A stretch of 64,000 nt of DNA, from NCBI GenBank assembly GCA_015680905.1, contig CM027381.1, forward strand, positions 16,345,501 through 16,409,500, written 5' to 3'. The translations under genes and the position numbers were made by a program. A model generated the notes under the pieces. That model was not told the DNA's origin. It searched no databases and saw only the letters and a list, made by a program, of their open reading frames with translations. Positions 1 to 11,638 of the stretch are shown here, piece by piece; the stretch's first letter is position 1, and every line of letters starts with the position of its first letter. The DNA is from Coptis chinensis. Taxonomy: Eukaryota > Streptophyta > Magnoliopsida > Ranunculales > Ranunculaceae.

Positions 1-600
1 TGAGACACCAAACGCCACCTGCCTGCCATCATTACGTTTCTTGAACCGCTTGTTTTCCTACACGTGTCACGCACGTGAGAAAATACTGCCGTTTGCGGCA
101 ATGAACAACATACAGTACGTCCTACTTTATGTACAAGATCACAGCAATCTGGCCACATCATTACGAGCGACACCTAAAGCTGAAGACAATTTAACGACAA
201 GACGTTCATGCAAGCCTACATGTTACTTGCCGGTCAGTTATCACCACAGTCCATCTGACATGTATAGTTAAAGCAGTATCACTGTTCATACATTCAATCA
301 GATAAGCGACACACACAATAGGGTAACAAGCAACAAGAATAGCATATAAGCAAAAAGCGACTGCTTCGGGCGGGCCACGACCATTATTAGTTCCTTTAGC
401 CGAAGTCTTTGAGCCTACTCAGGAAATCCAACCCGACTAAGCAATATTCATCATCACAGGGTTATCCCAAACCAGTACGGGATACCAGATCCTTTAGAGT
501 AGTAGCACATAAAAGCAAGAAAGGTGAACTGCCTAGGTTACCCCAGGAAACCAGCTCTATTGTATCACAACTTACAAGCAAACAGATTAACAAGACGAAC

Positions 601-2960
601 TTACAACTCGCCATCTCTAGGCGCAACAACTAGCTCTCCAGCCACAAGTGACTCATCAATTTCAGCATCCCTCCCGTCAACCACAACAGACACTCCATCC
701 AAATCCAAACTCATAAGCACTTCAGACACAGCAACTTCAGCTCGCGGTACCACGGCTTCTGGAACGATCAGTGAAGGAGCGAGAGAGCTACCGACATCTC
801 CCTGCACTTGTTCCACTGCGGTACGAGGCATCTCGCGTGCATGCTCCTCCTTCAAAGCGTTATAGTCCGCTTCCAGCTCAACAAAGTCAGCATCCAGGAC
901 ATCATAGGCCTTCGTAGCGTCCTGAGTAACCTTCTTGCAGTGCAAGGCATACTCGTTCAGCCTACCAATTTCCACAGTCGCTGCAATGACGTTCTCTTCA
1001 GTAACGTGTAGTTTCAGCCTCAGATCTTCTGCCTCGGTATCCTTCAGCATCTTGGCCAGACTCAGAGCTTGGTGTGCTTTCTTCAGGTCTTCAAGCTCTT
1101 CACGTTCCATCTTAGTGGCGTCTTGAACGTTTTTCAGCTCATCTGACAGCTTCAACACAACTTATCTATCTGCCTCCGCGAACTGAGCAATCTCCTTCAA
1201 CTTCTGAAACCCACTTACAAGCTGCAATGGCACACATATGTTAATAACCAGGTCACAGTAGCGTACATAAGCGCACCGATACATTAAAGGGGGACAAATC
1301 CACGTACCAGACATTGTGCGATTTCCATCCGCTTCAGGTTATCAGCCAGCTCTCTGTCATCCAGCTCCTTACGGTTGTCGTCCAGAGCTATCTATTCTAG
1401 CAGACAAGCCGATACCTTACTCGACCTGAAGCTACAGTCAGTTCGCCTCACAGTTCGTTGAACCCCGTTGTCATCTAAATACACAAACTGTGACTCTAAG
1501 TCATCAGCAACCATAACAGATTTTCCACTCGCTTTGCGGGGACCCTTCGCTTTCGCCAGCGGACTGGGTTCTCGCACCGCAGGAGACGGACTAGACCCCG
1601 CCCCAAAGTTGGCCAAGTCCATGACCTGCTCCGGTCGCACCCGACTCCGGCGAGTAACCGTAGCACCAACTTGACCACCACTAGAACCGCCCCCCGCGCT
1701 GGAGCTTTCCCCAAGAGCATGCCGCGCAACTTTGGCAACTCAGGCAGCATCTTGCTCGGAGGCATCATTTCTTCTCTTCTCTGACCTGCTCCTTACACGA
1801 GGATTGAAGACCACCGTCTCCAGCTCTAAAGGAGCATCAATCGACCCCCCTTCAGGTCGGGAGCTCGACCCACCAGCCCCTGAAGCACCACCTCCAGAGG
1901 GTCGTCTCAAGCCGCCATGAGCCCGGTTCCTATCTTCCCGCGTTATCAGATCACTCGCGCGCATCTCCGTCACCCCTCGCCTAGTCTGATCTCGAGCTCG
2001 GTCCTTCTGAGCCTTTCTTTTTTCCCGGATCGCAGGCCCACCCTTTTCCACACAGAAATGAGCAAATTCGGGCAGCATCGCTTGTTTTTCTGCTCGAGTC
2101 AGCCGTGCAAACCTCTCTTTCTCCCCACGATCAGTTCGCATTTTCACAGAAAAATCTGCAGACAAAGCAAAGACATGGGCCAGTTAGAACAATTGTAAAT
2201 CACCAAGTAAAGCGACAAAAGTCAGACATTCCTACCCACTGGATATGTTACAAATCCTAGTTTGCAACCTACATCCGCTAGCACAGTAGTTGCCAACTAG
2301 CAACAACGACCTCTTTGTCCAGGCCTCGTTGCTTACACCGTCAATCACAGCAGAACACGTTGTCATCGTTTGCAAACTAAAGTTCAGGTTACCAGATCGC
2401 CTCATAACATAATGCTCGATTATGTCGGATACCCTTATGTGGTATTCCCCACTTGCATTCAACAAGTCGAACACCCTAAACAATCGCCAGGTGTTACCAA
2501 CAAATTGACAAGGAGACTTTCAACAATGAGCCAAGAAGTCACAAACCAGTTTCGAGAATGGTATTTGCATAAACACTCTCAGCTGGCCCTCACAGATGAT
2601 TACCCCACCATTCGGCGGGTTGTACTCCTCACTGTGTACATTTTCACTCAACCGCGGTTCGTATATCTCCAGGTCGGGAACATTGATCCCATAAGCTGCC
2701 CTTAGTTCGGGGAACGAGCTCGCAGCACGACGATCCACCGTCCTGGGAGGCAACTCACTTGACGACGAACTCTCCCCTCGACCTGATGTACTGGCCACAG
2801 CACCTTCCGACCCAGATCGTGTATTACCCTCGTCTACCCTAACTTCCTCATCCAACTCAACCTAAATGCCAACACTCACTGATTCTTCATTATCATCCTC
2901 ATACTCACCACAACATAATGAAACCTCCCGAACCTCTTCCGATCGAGTATCGTCAGAATC
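601..2960 (-). pseudogene. Antisense accessory gene of Tat element A
   Basis: Minus-strand coding blocks run opposite to the element's own direction. The N-terminal block (about 2960-2530) has an acidic, Ser-rich start followed by a domain with the words NPPNGGVIICEGQL and IPFSKLVCDFL, which recalls the domain Pfam calls putative gypsy-type transposon (Transposase_28). I recognise this by pattern only. The middle is basic and charged. The last block (about 1158-601) is a long heptad-like coiled coil rich in Glu, Leu and Lys. Two intervals with GT/AG borders in minus-strand sense, about 2156-2235 and 1222-1307, match intervals at the same place in element B. The function of these proteins is unknown. 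The copy looks decayed, with several breaks. Confidence 0.65.
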
Positions 2961-3480
2961 AGACATTATGACGTCTCTTTCTTATCAACTACCAAAGCTT
3001 AAACCCTACAGCCTAGCACTGACCTACCTACTCAACAAATCGCACTTGAACAAAAGGGAAGCAAATTGAAAATGAAAAGGCAGCAGCAGCAGAAGCACTA
3101 ACCTGAGAAACCCTAGCTTGCGTTTTTGCTAGAGAAGGAAACAAGAAATACTTTTTCGAATGTCCCAAATTTGATTTTATACAACCGCCCGTTCAGTTAC
3201 CAAGAAGTTATGATTACAACCTATGCTCTAGCCTATACACGTGTTCCAAGGACCTATCTTCTCAAAGTTCCAAATAATGCGGCGACACGTTTCTTTACCA
3301 ACTGCTATGATTCTGTCACGCGCAAAACGCGTGCCAACTTCCCTTTCCCGCCAAATCATCATGCCACATGATTCAAACTTTACAGTATCTCAGTCGAATC
3401 GTCCACCACAGCTCGGTCATGCTCCACACGTTCTTCCGTTTTTCTCTCAGCAGATAGTTTCCATGGACATAAACAATCTA

Positions 3481-3494
3481 CTGTGAGGGGGCTG
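3481..3494 (+). promoter_or_regulatory. Polypurine tract of Tat element A
   Basis: The G-run GTGAGGGGG lies directly before the LTR start TGTAGGGGAG. The corresponding site in element B (48021-48034) reads GAGAGGGGG. Such tracts prime plus-strand DNA synthesis. Confidence 0.7.
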
Positions 3495-3496
3495 TG

Positions 3497-3818
3497 TAGG
3501 GGAGCAATATCCTCATTAAGGAATATTGTACATGCGCGAAGCATAAGCAAACTCAGGACATCGACCCCCAAGACCGATCTGTAAGTAGCTCCCTTCATGT
3601 AGGTGGTACGCTTAAGCTTGTTCAAGGATGTCTCAGGACGAACAAACGGCTGGAGACTAGGGGAGCAATATCCTCATTAAGAAATATTGTACACGCGCAA
3701 AGCATAAGCGAACTCAGGACATCGACCCCCAAGACCGATCTGTGAGCAGCTCCCTTCATGTAGGTGGTACGCTTAAGCTCGTTCAAGGATGTCTCAGGAC
3801 GAACAAACGGTTGGAGAC
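3497..3818 (+). repeat. 161-bp tandem duplication inside LTR A
   Basis: Two near-identical units begin TAGGGGAGCAATATCCTC at 3497 and 3658. Each carries CGACCCCCAAGACCGATCTG and GTCTCAGGACGAACAAACGG. The B LTRs have only one equivalent block, so the doubling is specific to this copy or its subfamily. It lies in the upstream (U3) part of the LTR, before the TATA box. Confidence 0.85.
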
Positions 3819-4025
3819 AAAATGCTTCAGACAAAAGCACCACCAGGTGTAATCATTACCAAAATCTTACTTGTACTTCCCACCACCGGGAAATAGGGAC
3901 TACCGCACCAACTTCCAATCAGCCCACGACTCATACTAAAACTAGTCCAACACACATTCATAATCTCCACCCTACACATGTACAAGAGGGTACACGTGTC
4001 TCAGAGATCAACACTCTCTTAGGCC

Positions 4026-4033
4026 TATAAATA
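4026..4033 (+). promoter_or_regulatory. TATA box of LTR A
   Basis: TATAAATA in the context GGCCTATAAATACC. The same motif stands at 18059-18066 and 48473-48480 in the B LTRs. Confidence 0.55.
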
Positions 4034-4199
4034 CCACCTACTTGAACTACGTGAGACCTGATTCTTCTCTCCCCTGAAAAAACCAAGAGAGAAGATACGT
4101 AGGCAGCTTGCTCATTAGCGAACTCGATCTCTCCAAAAAACCTCAACCCATTCTCCTTTCTCCACTGCAACTATACAAAAACCAAAACTCCCCTTTACA

Positions 4200-4685
4200 C
4201 CACTACCGCATGATTTTGTAGTTTTATTTGAAGACAGAGAAGATGGCAACGATGCCATTCAAAAAATACTTAATATAGCAAAATCAAGAAGGCGAAAGAG
4301 CTAGAGGTACGTAGGCGTAGAGGGAGCAGTGATTAACGTACTTTTTATATAGCAAAATCAAGATAACGTTTCCTTCTTGCAATGCCAATTATTACGAGAG
4401 AGAAATCTCTCACGCGTGTATCTCACAGCTTTCAATTTGTGTCCTGTGATCCTGTCAGAGATAAATAATAGAAATAGAAATAGACACAAACACAACATGT
4501 GAACACGTGCCCTGCATTGTACGTATTATGACAGTCTTGTGGTAACAGTCGTCAGTGCCTCGACCCTGCCGTTGGATTAAAGCCTCCATACCACATTATT
4601 TCACTACCAAGTACTTGACCAAAGTGATGTCGCATTTGAATTATGATTGTATCTGGGTAATTTTTAGTGCTAATTAATTAGTTAG
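4200..4685. other. Spacer without a gene
   Basis: AT-rich intergenic DNA. The word ATATAGCAAAATCAAGA occurs twice (near 4274 and 4345), about 70 bp apart. Nothing else is recognised. Confidence 0.6.
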
Positions 4686-4698
4686 GATCATCACTTGT

Positions 4699-5545
4699 GT
4701 GCAAGATTTTTTAATTAATGGTATTCTTAATCCCAAATTTAATGAAACATTTATCACCTTGATACCTAAAAAGGCTAAGATTACCTCCCCTAAACATATA
4801 TCTAGTTTTAGGTCTATAAGTTTATGCAATTTTGTGTATAAAATCATATCTAAGATTCTTGCTAACAGGCTTAAGTGTCATATTCATAAGATTGTGTCTC
4901 TTTTTCAAGGGGTCTTTGTCAAGGGTAGGAACATTGAGGATAATATAGGACTAGCTAGTGAACTTTTTCATAATATGAAACACATGTACAAAAAAAAATA
5001 TGGGTGAATAGCTTTAAAAGTAGATATGGCCAAAGCCTATGATAGAATAGAATGGAGTTTTTTTAATAATATCTTTGAAAATTTGGGTTTTTGTGAGAAG
5101 TGGAGAGCCTTTATAGAGTAATGTATATCTTTTGTCTCTTTCATAGTTCTGCTCAATGGTTCACCTTTGGATCAGTTCTTTCCCCAAAGAGGACTAAGAC
5201 AAGGTGATCCACTTTCCCCCTATTTGTTTATTTTAGCTTTTGAAGCCTTATCTCGCATGATAAATAAAGTTGAACAGGATAACAGTATACATGACATTAA
5301 GATTAGGAGATATGCTCCACCTATTGCATATCTGCTCTATGCAGATGGCTTGCTTTTGTTCACTAAAACTTCCCTGAATGAAGCTGGTACTCTTAAAACC
5401 ATCCTACATGATTACTGTAAGGCTTCCGAACAAAAAATTAATTTTGATAAATCCAGTATGTTTTTTAGTAAAAATATTCATCCTAAACATAGGAAGATTC
5501 TCAAAAGCTTCTGGGGTATGAAGGAATCCACCAATAATGATTAAT
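4699..5545 (+). pseudogene. LINE reverse transcriptase fragment
   Basis: The fragment begins at QDFLINGILNPKFNETFITL and continues IPKKAKITSPKHISSFRSIS, ILANRLK and FVKGRNIEDNI, the standard LINE RT order. Motif A is VDMAKAYDRIEW, followed by QRGLRQGDPLSPYLF. The catalytic box that should read YADD is YADG (LLYADGLLLF, about 5335-5364), so one of the two conserved aspartates is lost. In-frame stops lie near 5005 and 5119 and again near 5542, after which the frame is disturbed. The copy cannot encode an active polymerase. Confidence 0.9.
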
Positions 5546-7042
5546 ACCTTGGGGTTCCTATTGCCCTATCAAAAAGCAAGAGAGATAAAGCAAGAGAGAT
5601 GATTTTGACTATCTGGTAGATAGAGTACACTAGAAAATAAAAGGTTGGAGAGCCAGATTGCTTTCCTAGGTTGGCAGAACTGTGCTTATTCAAGTTGTAG
5701 CCCAAGCTACTCCCCTCTATGCCATGACATCATATTCCCCGCCTACCTCTGTATGTGATAGTATGGACAAAGTCTGCAGGGATTTCTGGTAGCATGGGCA
5801 TGAGGAATCTAAAAGTATTCACACTATTGAGTGGGATAAACTTTGCAAACCCAAGTCCCTGGGTGGACTAGGATTCAGGAAATTTTCTGACATGAATAAG
5901 GCTTTGCTTGCCAAGCAAGCTTGAAGAGTCTTAAACGATAAGAATTATATATGGTACCAGACTTTTAATGCTACTTATGGTAGGAAAGGCATTGGAGAGG
6001 AGCATAAAGCTTTATCTAATGCCTCCTACTTTAAGAGAGGGACAGATCAATAAATGTTTCAAACTGGTGAACAATGGGTCCATATATGGAACATTGGGGA
6101 TGGGAGTAATACTTCTATCTTTAAATATCCATGGATTATGATGCATGATAAACCTGTGCTAATTAAATACTTGTAGAACCCAGTGGATAACCAAGCATAC
6201 TGGAAGGTCAAACATCTCATGAGGGAAGATGGTAATGGATGGAAAATTGCCTTGATTGAGGAAGTATTTCAGGAAGGTGAAAAGGATGATCTAACATGGT
6301 TGCCTAGCCCTAAAGGAAAGTTCTCGGTCAAGTCAGCTTTCCATATGCTCAAAGCTGAAGAGTGGAGAGATTGTGACTCCACTTTTCAGCTTAAAACCAT
6401 TAAAAGAATTTGGAGAGCAAATGTGACAACCAGAGAACAGATCTTCCTGTGGAAGATGTACATGATTATACTACCAACTAGGGAAAGGATCCAAAAAAGG
6501 ATAAGAAACCAGGAAACTAGCTGTGCTTTTTGCTACCAAAAGTTGGAAACATAGGAACATGTTTTCTTTGAATGTGAATGGGCAAGATCCATTTGGTTGG
6601 CCTCACCATGGGGCTGAGGACTGAAATACATGACAAGTGGAATACTAGAAGGTGGTTGGATGAGATTATGAATTGGTGCAACAACACTTACCCTATCATA
6701 GCCAGCCTAGGAGTGTATGCATGTACTCTGCTCTAGATTATATGGGATAAGAGGAACCTACAAAAATTTGACAAAGGGGCAGCAGCAAGGGAGAGCATTC
6801 TGATAACAACAAATATACAATGGGAGAGAAGGCTCAAGGCTTTTGACAGGGAGATTCCTAACTCTATTTTAAACTCTGTTAATACTGTTGTAGATCGAAG
6901 TAAACATAGAAGTAGTAATAGACAAACATCTAGTTCAAGTCTTAATGTGAATAGCAATGATAATGCAAACTTGCATGCCTCTACTTCAAAACATGTCTGC
7001 CAACATCGATCTCTAGCTGGGAGACAATAACTAATTCAACCT

Positions 7043-7501
7043 TTGGACTGTGTAAATATTAGGTTTGATGCTGCTTTCAACAAAAGAACTAGGGAAGGAG
7101 CTGGAGCTGCTATGGCATGGAAGGAGAATGGACGACTGCTAGCTACTGCAGTTAGAAGGTTTGCTGCTAAGTCAGCTGAAGAAAGTGAGCTACTAGCGGT
7201 AGAAGTTGCAGTTCAACTAGCAAAACACTTGGAAAGTGGAAATTTTGTTTTTGAGAGAGATAGCTTTAATGTCATAAACACCTTAAAAGGCCAGGAACCC
7301 AGTATAAATTGGTCTTTACATAATATTGTAAAAGCTACTATTATAACCTCCAGTAAGTTTGTGTTTTCCTGTTTTAATTGGCTACACCGTAGTCTTAATG
7401 GGGAGGCTCATGACCTTGCAAGATGGGCGGCAAGTAAGGCTGACATGAGTTCTCTGCCACAGTGTTGTTCAGAGGTCAACTGTATCCCAATTTTATTATG
7501 A
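7043..7501 (+). pseudogene. LINE C-terminal RNase H domain (RVT_3 type)
   Basis: An open stretch of about 152 codons. The first acidic site is in NIRFDAAFNKRTREGAG, the Glu in EESELLAVEVAVQLA, the next Asp in ERDSFNVINTL, and the tail has SLNGEAHDLARWA, matching the D-E-D-D layout of RNase H domains at the end of plant LINEs. It ends at a TGA at about 7499, 25-30 bp before the A-tail, as expected for the natural end of ORF2. It is the best kept part of this LINE. Confidence 0.85.
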
Positions 7502-7728
7502 TATATATAAAGTATGGATTAGCGAAAAAAAAAAGAAGATCATCACTTGTAATGAGAAGACTGCATGCATTAGAAGATGTGGACATGTGGTTGTATATTA
7601 GGTAGTAAATTAGCCCCATCTTTAAGCTCCTATCACTTTGTCAAAAGTAGCTATGATATTTCTCACTTAATTAAGTAAGAATGGAATGATTTTCATTGAT
7701 TTCCAACATTTTCTTATATCTATATATA

Positions 7729-8219
7729 GGGGTGTGCACGGGTCGGTTTTGGCACCGAACCGACGTACTCGATTTTCATCTATGAGCAACCGAACCGATC
7801 TGATATTTCGGATCGGATGTGTTGGTTTTATCGGTTATGTAACAGTTGCAAAAAAAAATCTCATTTTCATACCTAAAAATTAAAATCGAACGAAAAAAAA
7901 ATCTTTAGATAGATCTTTGCAAAACCAAAGTAGATTTTTTTCATTCTTACAATATTAGAACCATACAAGCCATCCAAAGTTAAAGAATAAATTAGAGTGA
8001 GAGAAAGAATAAATTGATTCTTTGGGAGAGAGAAAAAAAAGAGAAATAAAAAGAAGAATAAGACTAATAGAGAGTAGGAGATGATTGGTTGATTGAGGGA
8101 GAGATGTTAGAGTTTTGGAGAGGAGGAAATGGTGGTTGAGAGTTAAGAAAGAGTAGGAAGGCAATAATATCACGGTTTAGGGTCGGTTCTCACGGGTAGT
8201 TCGGTTTTTTGCACAACTC
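7729..8219. mobile_element. MITE-like element with GGGGTGTGCA ends
   Basis: The left end GGGGTGTGCACGGGTCGG and the right end, read in reverse as GAGTTGTGCAAAAAACCG, match in 8 of the first 10 positions. Next to both ends lie CGGTTTTG/ACCGAACC-type words, common in a widespread plant MITE type. Flanks TATCTATATA and TATCTTTATA resemble each other but are offset by 2 bp, so the duplication is uncertain. The interior is purine-rich and has no gene. Confidence 0.5.
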
Positions 8220-8525
8220 TATCTTTATACCTAATGATTCAATAGTTTTCCTGTACGAGACTAGAGAAATAAAATAATTGCAAAGTAATATATATATTAT
8301 CCTTTAGGCAATAATATCATGATTCATACCTAAAGGAGAATTTAAAAACTTTCCTTTATGTTTGCTTGCACTCGGTGCATGGAAATCTATATATGTTCTC
8401 ATATTCCCATGATTAGAGTAAAAGTTTTGAATGACTTACTATTTCATTGGAATCCAACATTGCGCCATATATTGTTAATAACTTTTTCTATATTTCGTTA
8501 AAATGTGTCGTTAACTCCAGAGTAT
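8220..8525. other. Spacer without a gene
   Basis: AT-rich; nothing recognised. Confidence 0.5.
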
Positions 8526-8535
8526 TTTATATATC

Positions 8536-9796
8536 AAGAAATTAGTCCCAAGGCCCATTTGTGAGTGAAAATAACTCTCACAACCAGCGTTTTTTTTTAA
8601 TCACTCTCAAGGACAATTTTCGGGTGAAAATAACCCTAAAAACCAATTTTCAACTGAAAATAACCCATAAGGACAAATAGCCCGGATTTAAAATAAATAT
8701 TTTCCGATTTTACCATTTCTATCGTTTTGCTATGAACAACGAGTCTTCAAACCTTATGTTGATATATGAACAATGATTGTTCATATCCAAATAAGTGGAC
8801 GCACCTTCATACAATATATTAATGTATGAACAATTAATGATTGTTCATAGGTATAAACAATGATTGTTCATACTTCAATAGGTGTTCTTACTGATCATAC
8901 ATTATGTTGAGGTATGAACAGTGATTGTTCATAGCTCATGTTGAGGTATGAACAGTGATTGTTCATATGAACAATGATTGTTCATAGCTCATATTGAGGT
9001 ATGAACATTGATTGTTCATATGAACATTGATTGTTCATAGCTCATGTTGAGGTATGAACAGTGATTGTTCATACCCCAAATATGTATGAACAATGATTAT
9101 TGTTCATACTCTAATAGGTGTTCTTACTGATTATACATTATGTTAAGGTATAAACAAACATTGTTCATGCTTGTTCATACCCCAAATAAGTATGAAGGGT
9201 ATGAACAATGAGTGTTCATAACTCATGTTAAGGTATGAACAACCCAAATCATACTCCAATAATTGTTATTACTGATCATATACTATGTTGAGATATATTG
9301 TTCACCTCAAATAGGTATGAACAATGATTGTTCATAGCTTATGTTGAAGTATGAATAGTGGTTGTTCACCTTAAATAGGTATAAAGGGTATGAACAATGA
9401 TTGTTCATACCTTAACATGAGCATGCATACTCCAATAAGTGTTATTACTGATCATATATTTGTTGAGGTATATTGTTCACCCCAAATAGGTATGAACAGT
9501 TCATACGAACAGTGATTGTTCATTGCTTATGTTAAGGTATAAACAGTGATTGTTCATCCCAAATAGGTATAAACAATCATTGTTCATACTATATACACTG
9601 GGTTATTCGATCAGACCGTTTATTATTTCGCACTAAGGGTATACTTGACTTTTCATCTACCCGAGCCGTTTTTAATTTCGCATCAAGGGTATACTCGACC
9701 TTTCATCTAGCTACCCGGTCCTTGTGAGTGATTAAAAAAATAAATGGTTATGAGAGTTACTTTTCCTTCTTATCTGTCCTGGAGAGTCACTCTCTG
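8536..9796 (+). mobile_element. Mutator-like non-autonomous element packed with palindromes, copy 1
   Basis: Flanked by a 10-bp direct repeat TTTATATATC (8526-8535 and 9797-9806), the size made by Mutator-type transposases. Ends are imperfect inverted repeats of about 50-60 bp; the best block is AACTCTCACAACCA against AACTCTCATAACCA read in reverse. Next to both ends lie ATCACTCTCAAGGACAA-type words. The middle (about 8730-9600) holds some 15-20 copies of a 21-bp palindromic word, TATGAACAATGATTGTTCATA and variants, some back to back and some spaced by phrases such as AGCTCATGTTGAGG. No coding region is seen. Confidence 0.8.
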
Positions 9797-9806
9797 TTTA
9801 TATATC

Positions 9807-10116
9807 CCAGTATATGACTAAGATCACATCAACATACCATTTTGGCACCTTGAAAAAATGAAACAAATTGTATTTGTTCAATTCTCCAAATTTATACTAA
9901 TATAATAGAAACACGCTTGAATTTTGTTTGTACAAAACTGATTAATTCCTATAGCAGAAAAAAGGAAAAAGCTAGAAACAGAGGGAGAGGTGGAAAAAGA
10001 GTATAGACTTCAATAGTTTCTTTTCAGGTTTTTCCTTCTGTGTTTTCTGGTGTGTTTAATTGTTACAAACCTTGACATGTACATGTTATGGGTAGTTTGG
10101 AGACTAATGATTTAAT
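9807..10116. other. Spacer without a gene
   Basis: AT-rich; nothing recognised. Confidence 0.5.
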
Positions 10117-10124
10117 GGATAAGG

Positions 10125-10294
10125 CAGGGGCAGATCTATGAATTGGCTAACCCGGGCTATAGCGCCCCCTAACTTATTTGCTCAAAAACCATAAATACAC
10201 TGGTAATTGTTCACCCCAAAAAAGTCAAAAAATAAATAGTAGTAGAATTTAGTGCTAGTATCCCCCCTATTGTTGAATCCTGCATCCGCCCCTA
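10125..10294. mobile_element. hAT MITE, copy 1 (170 bp)
   Basis: Perfect 8-bp target duplication GGATAAGG at 10117-10124 and 10295-10302, the hAT size. Ends are CAGGGGCAGATC and GCATCCGCCCCTA, forming a short terminal inverted repeat (CAGGGGC class). It shares AATTGGCT, GCTATAGC and CACCCCAAAAA-type interior words with the copy at 11419-11638. Confidence 0.85.
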
Positions 10295-10302
10295 GGATAA
10301 GG

Positions 10303-10604
10303 TCCTTATTACCACATTTCACTACCAAGGCAGACACGAATGGTAGCGACCTCTTTGATTTATGACAATACATATATTATTTTGGTCACTAGCCTTTTAG
10401 GAGTCCGGTTTTGCTGTCCCAAAGGAAGCTATCCCAGTTGTCCAACCAATAAGAATTAAGCATTTAAGGAGGTCTTAGTAAATTAAAACTCTCTTAGTTT
10501 TCCTATATTAAGTAAAAGCCCTTTCCTATTACAAGAAATAAGCCAATAAGCCCAATTTCTAATTTTAATCATAGTGTAGGACAGCTGGGTTTTGAAACCA
10601 TTGA
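10303..10604. other. Spacer with a weak inverted repeat
   Basis: CCCAGTTGTCC near 10433 and its near-inverse GGACAGCTGGG near 10578 could be the ends of a degraded MITE. No clear duplication was found. Confidence 0.3.
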
Positions 10605-10955
10605 TAAGGACAATTTTTGGCATATAACTACTAGAAAAACTAGATTTCACGTTTTAATTATTAATAAGGACAAACTTGACTTTTTTATTTTTTACTCTTT
10701 CCAATTTTACCCTTCTATGTTTGGTATGAATTAGCGTCTGTATACTTCGCATACCAAGAGGTGGTATGCACTAACACTTGTGCATACCATTTTCTTTGGG
10801 ATGTTTGGTATGCACTGACGTTTGTGCACCGACACCTGTGCATACCAGGGTACTATTATCTTTTTCGGACAAAAGTCAACTATTGTCCTTGAGAGTGTTT
10901 TTGAAATGAGGGTGGGTTTTTTGGTTCGTTATTTCAGAATTTTGTCCTTTTTAGT
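10605..10955. mobile_element. Small palindrome-bearing element related in style to the 8.5-kb copy
   Basis: Ends AAGGACAATTTTTGG and, in reverse, AAGGACAAAATTCTG are inverted. A second inner inverted pair reads AAGGACAAACTTGACTTTT against AAGGACAATAGTTGACTTTT. The centre carries hairpin words such as GGTATGCAC...GTGCATACC (9-bp arms), with related GGTATGCA words nearby. Borders are approximate and no target duplication was fixed. Confidence 0.45.
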
Positions 10956-11410
10956 TTTTTTCCCTTCCGATTATCCCAAATCTTGCGAAATTTCCTCTTG
11001 GTGGTTATCCAAAAAAGATACTCTCAACTAAGGCAACAACTCATCACGAAAGGTTACTGAGTGAGAAAAAAATAGTTCTCTAATTCCATCTATCTTCTCC
11101 ATATCATTTATATGATTGAACAAATGGATGAAGAAGTGAAGAACCAGCTAGAATATAAACTTTGTCTCAAGCCGTGGATATCAGTTTCTTTAGTTGCATT
11201 TCACTATGAATAAATCAAACATTGTATCGGCGCAACATCGTCGTTCGTTACCGCACTTTTCACATTTATTAGTACTTGTAATCAAGAATCTTTCACATTT
11301 ATACAATATCAAGAACAACATTTTGTGTTATAGATTGATCTTTAAGTGTTGTTCTTGGTGTTATAGGCTGAAAATCATGATGTAAATTATAGAGTACCAA
11401 AACTTGGTGT
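10956..11410. other. Spacer without a gene
   Basis: Short open frames only, with no recognisable domain. Confidence 0.5.
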
Positions 11411-11418
11411 GTCTTGTA

Positions 11419-11638
11419 TAGGGGCAGATCTATATAAATTGGCTGTCCAGTGCTATAGCCCTCCCTAACTTTGCCAGAAAAAAAGAAAAAAACAAAATTA
11501 GTGGTCACTATTCATAAATTATACCCCCAAAAATGTCAAAAACAAAACAGTAGTGACAATTAAGGCTAATAGCCAAAGACAATTAAGGACAATTAAGGAC
11601 CCAAAGAGTTCAGTTGGAGAATCTTGCATCTGCCCCTG
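11419..11638. mobile_element. hAT MITE, copy 2 (220 bp)
   Basis: Ends TAGGGGCAGATC and GCATCTGCCCCTG match copy 1 at 10125. The 8-bp flanks GTCTTGTA and GTCTTCTA differ at one base, so this insertion looks older or mutated. An internal GACAATTAAG word is repeated three times (about 11555-11590) and explains part of the extra length. Confidence 0.8.

Larger units (their letters stand above)
1..4199 (+). mobile_element. Tat-like Ty3/Gypsy element, 3' part only (element A)
   Basis: This is the downstream end of a Gypsy element whose gag-pol lies left of the window. What is seen, in order, is a leader shared with the second Tat copy (the box CCTACACGTGTCACGCACGTG near position 58 recurs near 41118), a minus-strand accessory gene, a G-rich polypurine tract and a 3' LTR ending in CA. 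The same order occurs at 44676-48640 in element B, which is complete enough to place it in the Tat group. The Tat lineage is known for extra reading frames between pol and the 3' LTR, some of them antisense. The element is incomplete and its antisense gene has several breaks. The target duplication cannot be tested because the 5' end is missing. Confidence 0.85.
3495..4199 (+). repeat. 3' LTR of Tat element A
   Basis: The repeat is about 705 bp, starts TGTAGGGGAG and ends CCCTTTACA. It is clearly related to the 607-bp LTRs of element B: shared blocks include CATGTAGGTGGT, AATCATTACCAAA, CTATAAATAC and the end around ACACC/CCCTTTACA. It is longer than the B LTRs because of an internal 161-bp duplication. 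The TATA box at 4026-4033 (TATAAATA) marks the probable promoter. Confidence 0.85.
4699..7537 (+). mobile_element. 5'-truncated plant LINE (L1-like) with terminal RNase H
   Basis: A non-LTR retrotransposon of 2839 bp, flanked by a perfect 13-bp target duplication GATCATCACTTGT (4686-4698 and 7538-7550) and ending in a short A-run. It starts inside the reverse transcriptase, so the endonuclease and ORF1 are missing, the usual result of early stop of target-primed reverse transcription. Order: RT (about 4699-5545), RT connection (to about 6180), zinc-binding zf-RVT region with CAFC and EHVFFECEWA words (about 6400-6600), and an RNase H of the plant RVT_3 type (7043-7501). The frame is opened by several stops and frameshifts, so it is a dead copy. 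Confidence 0.93.
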
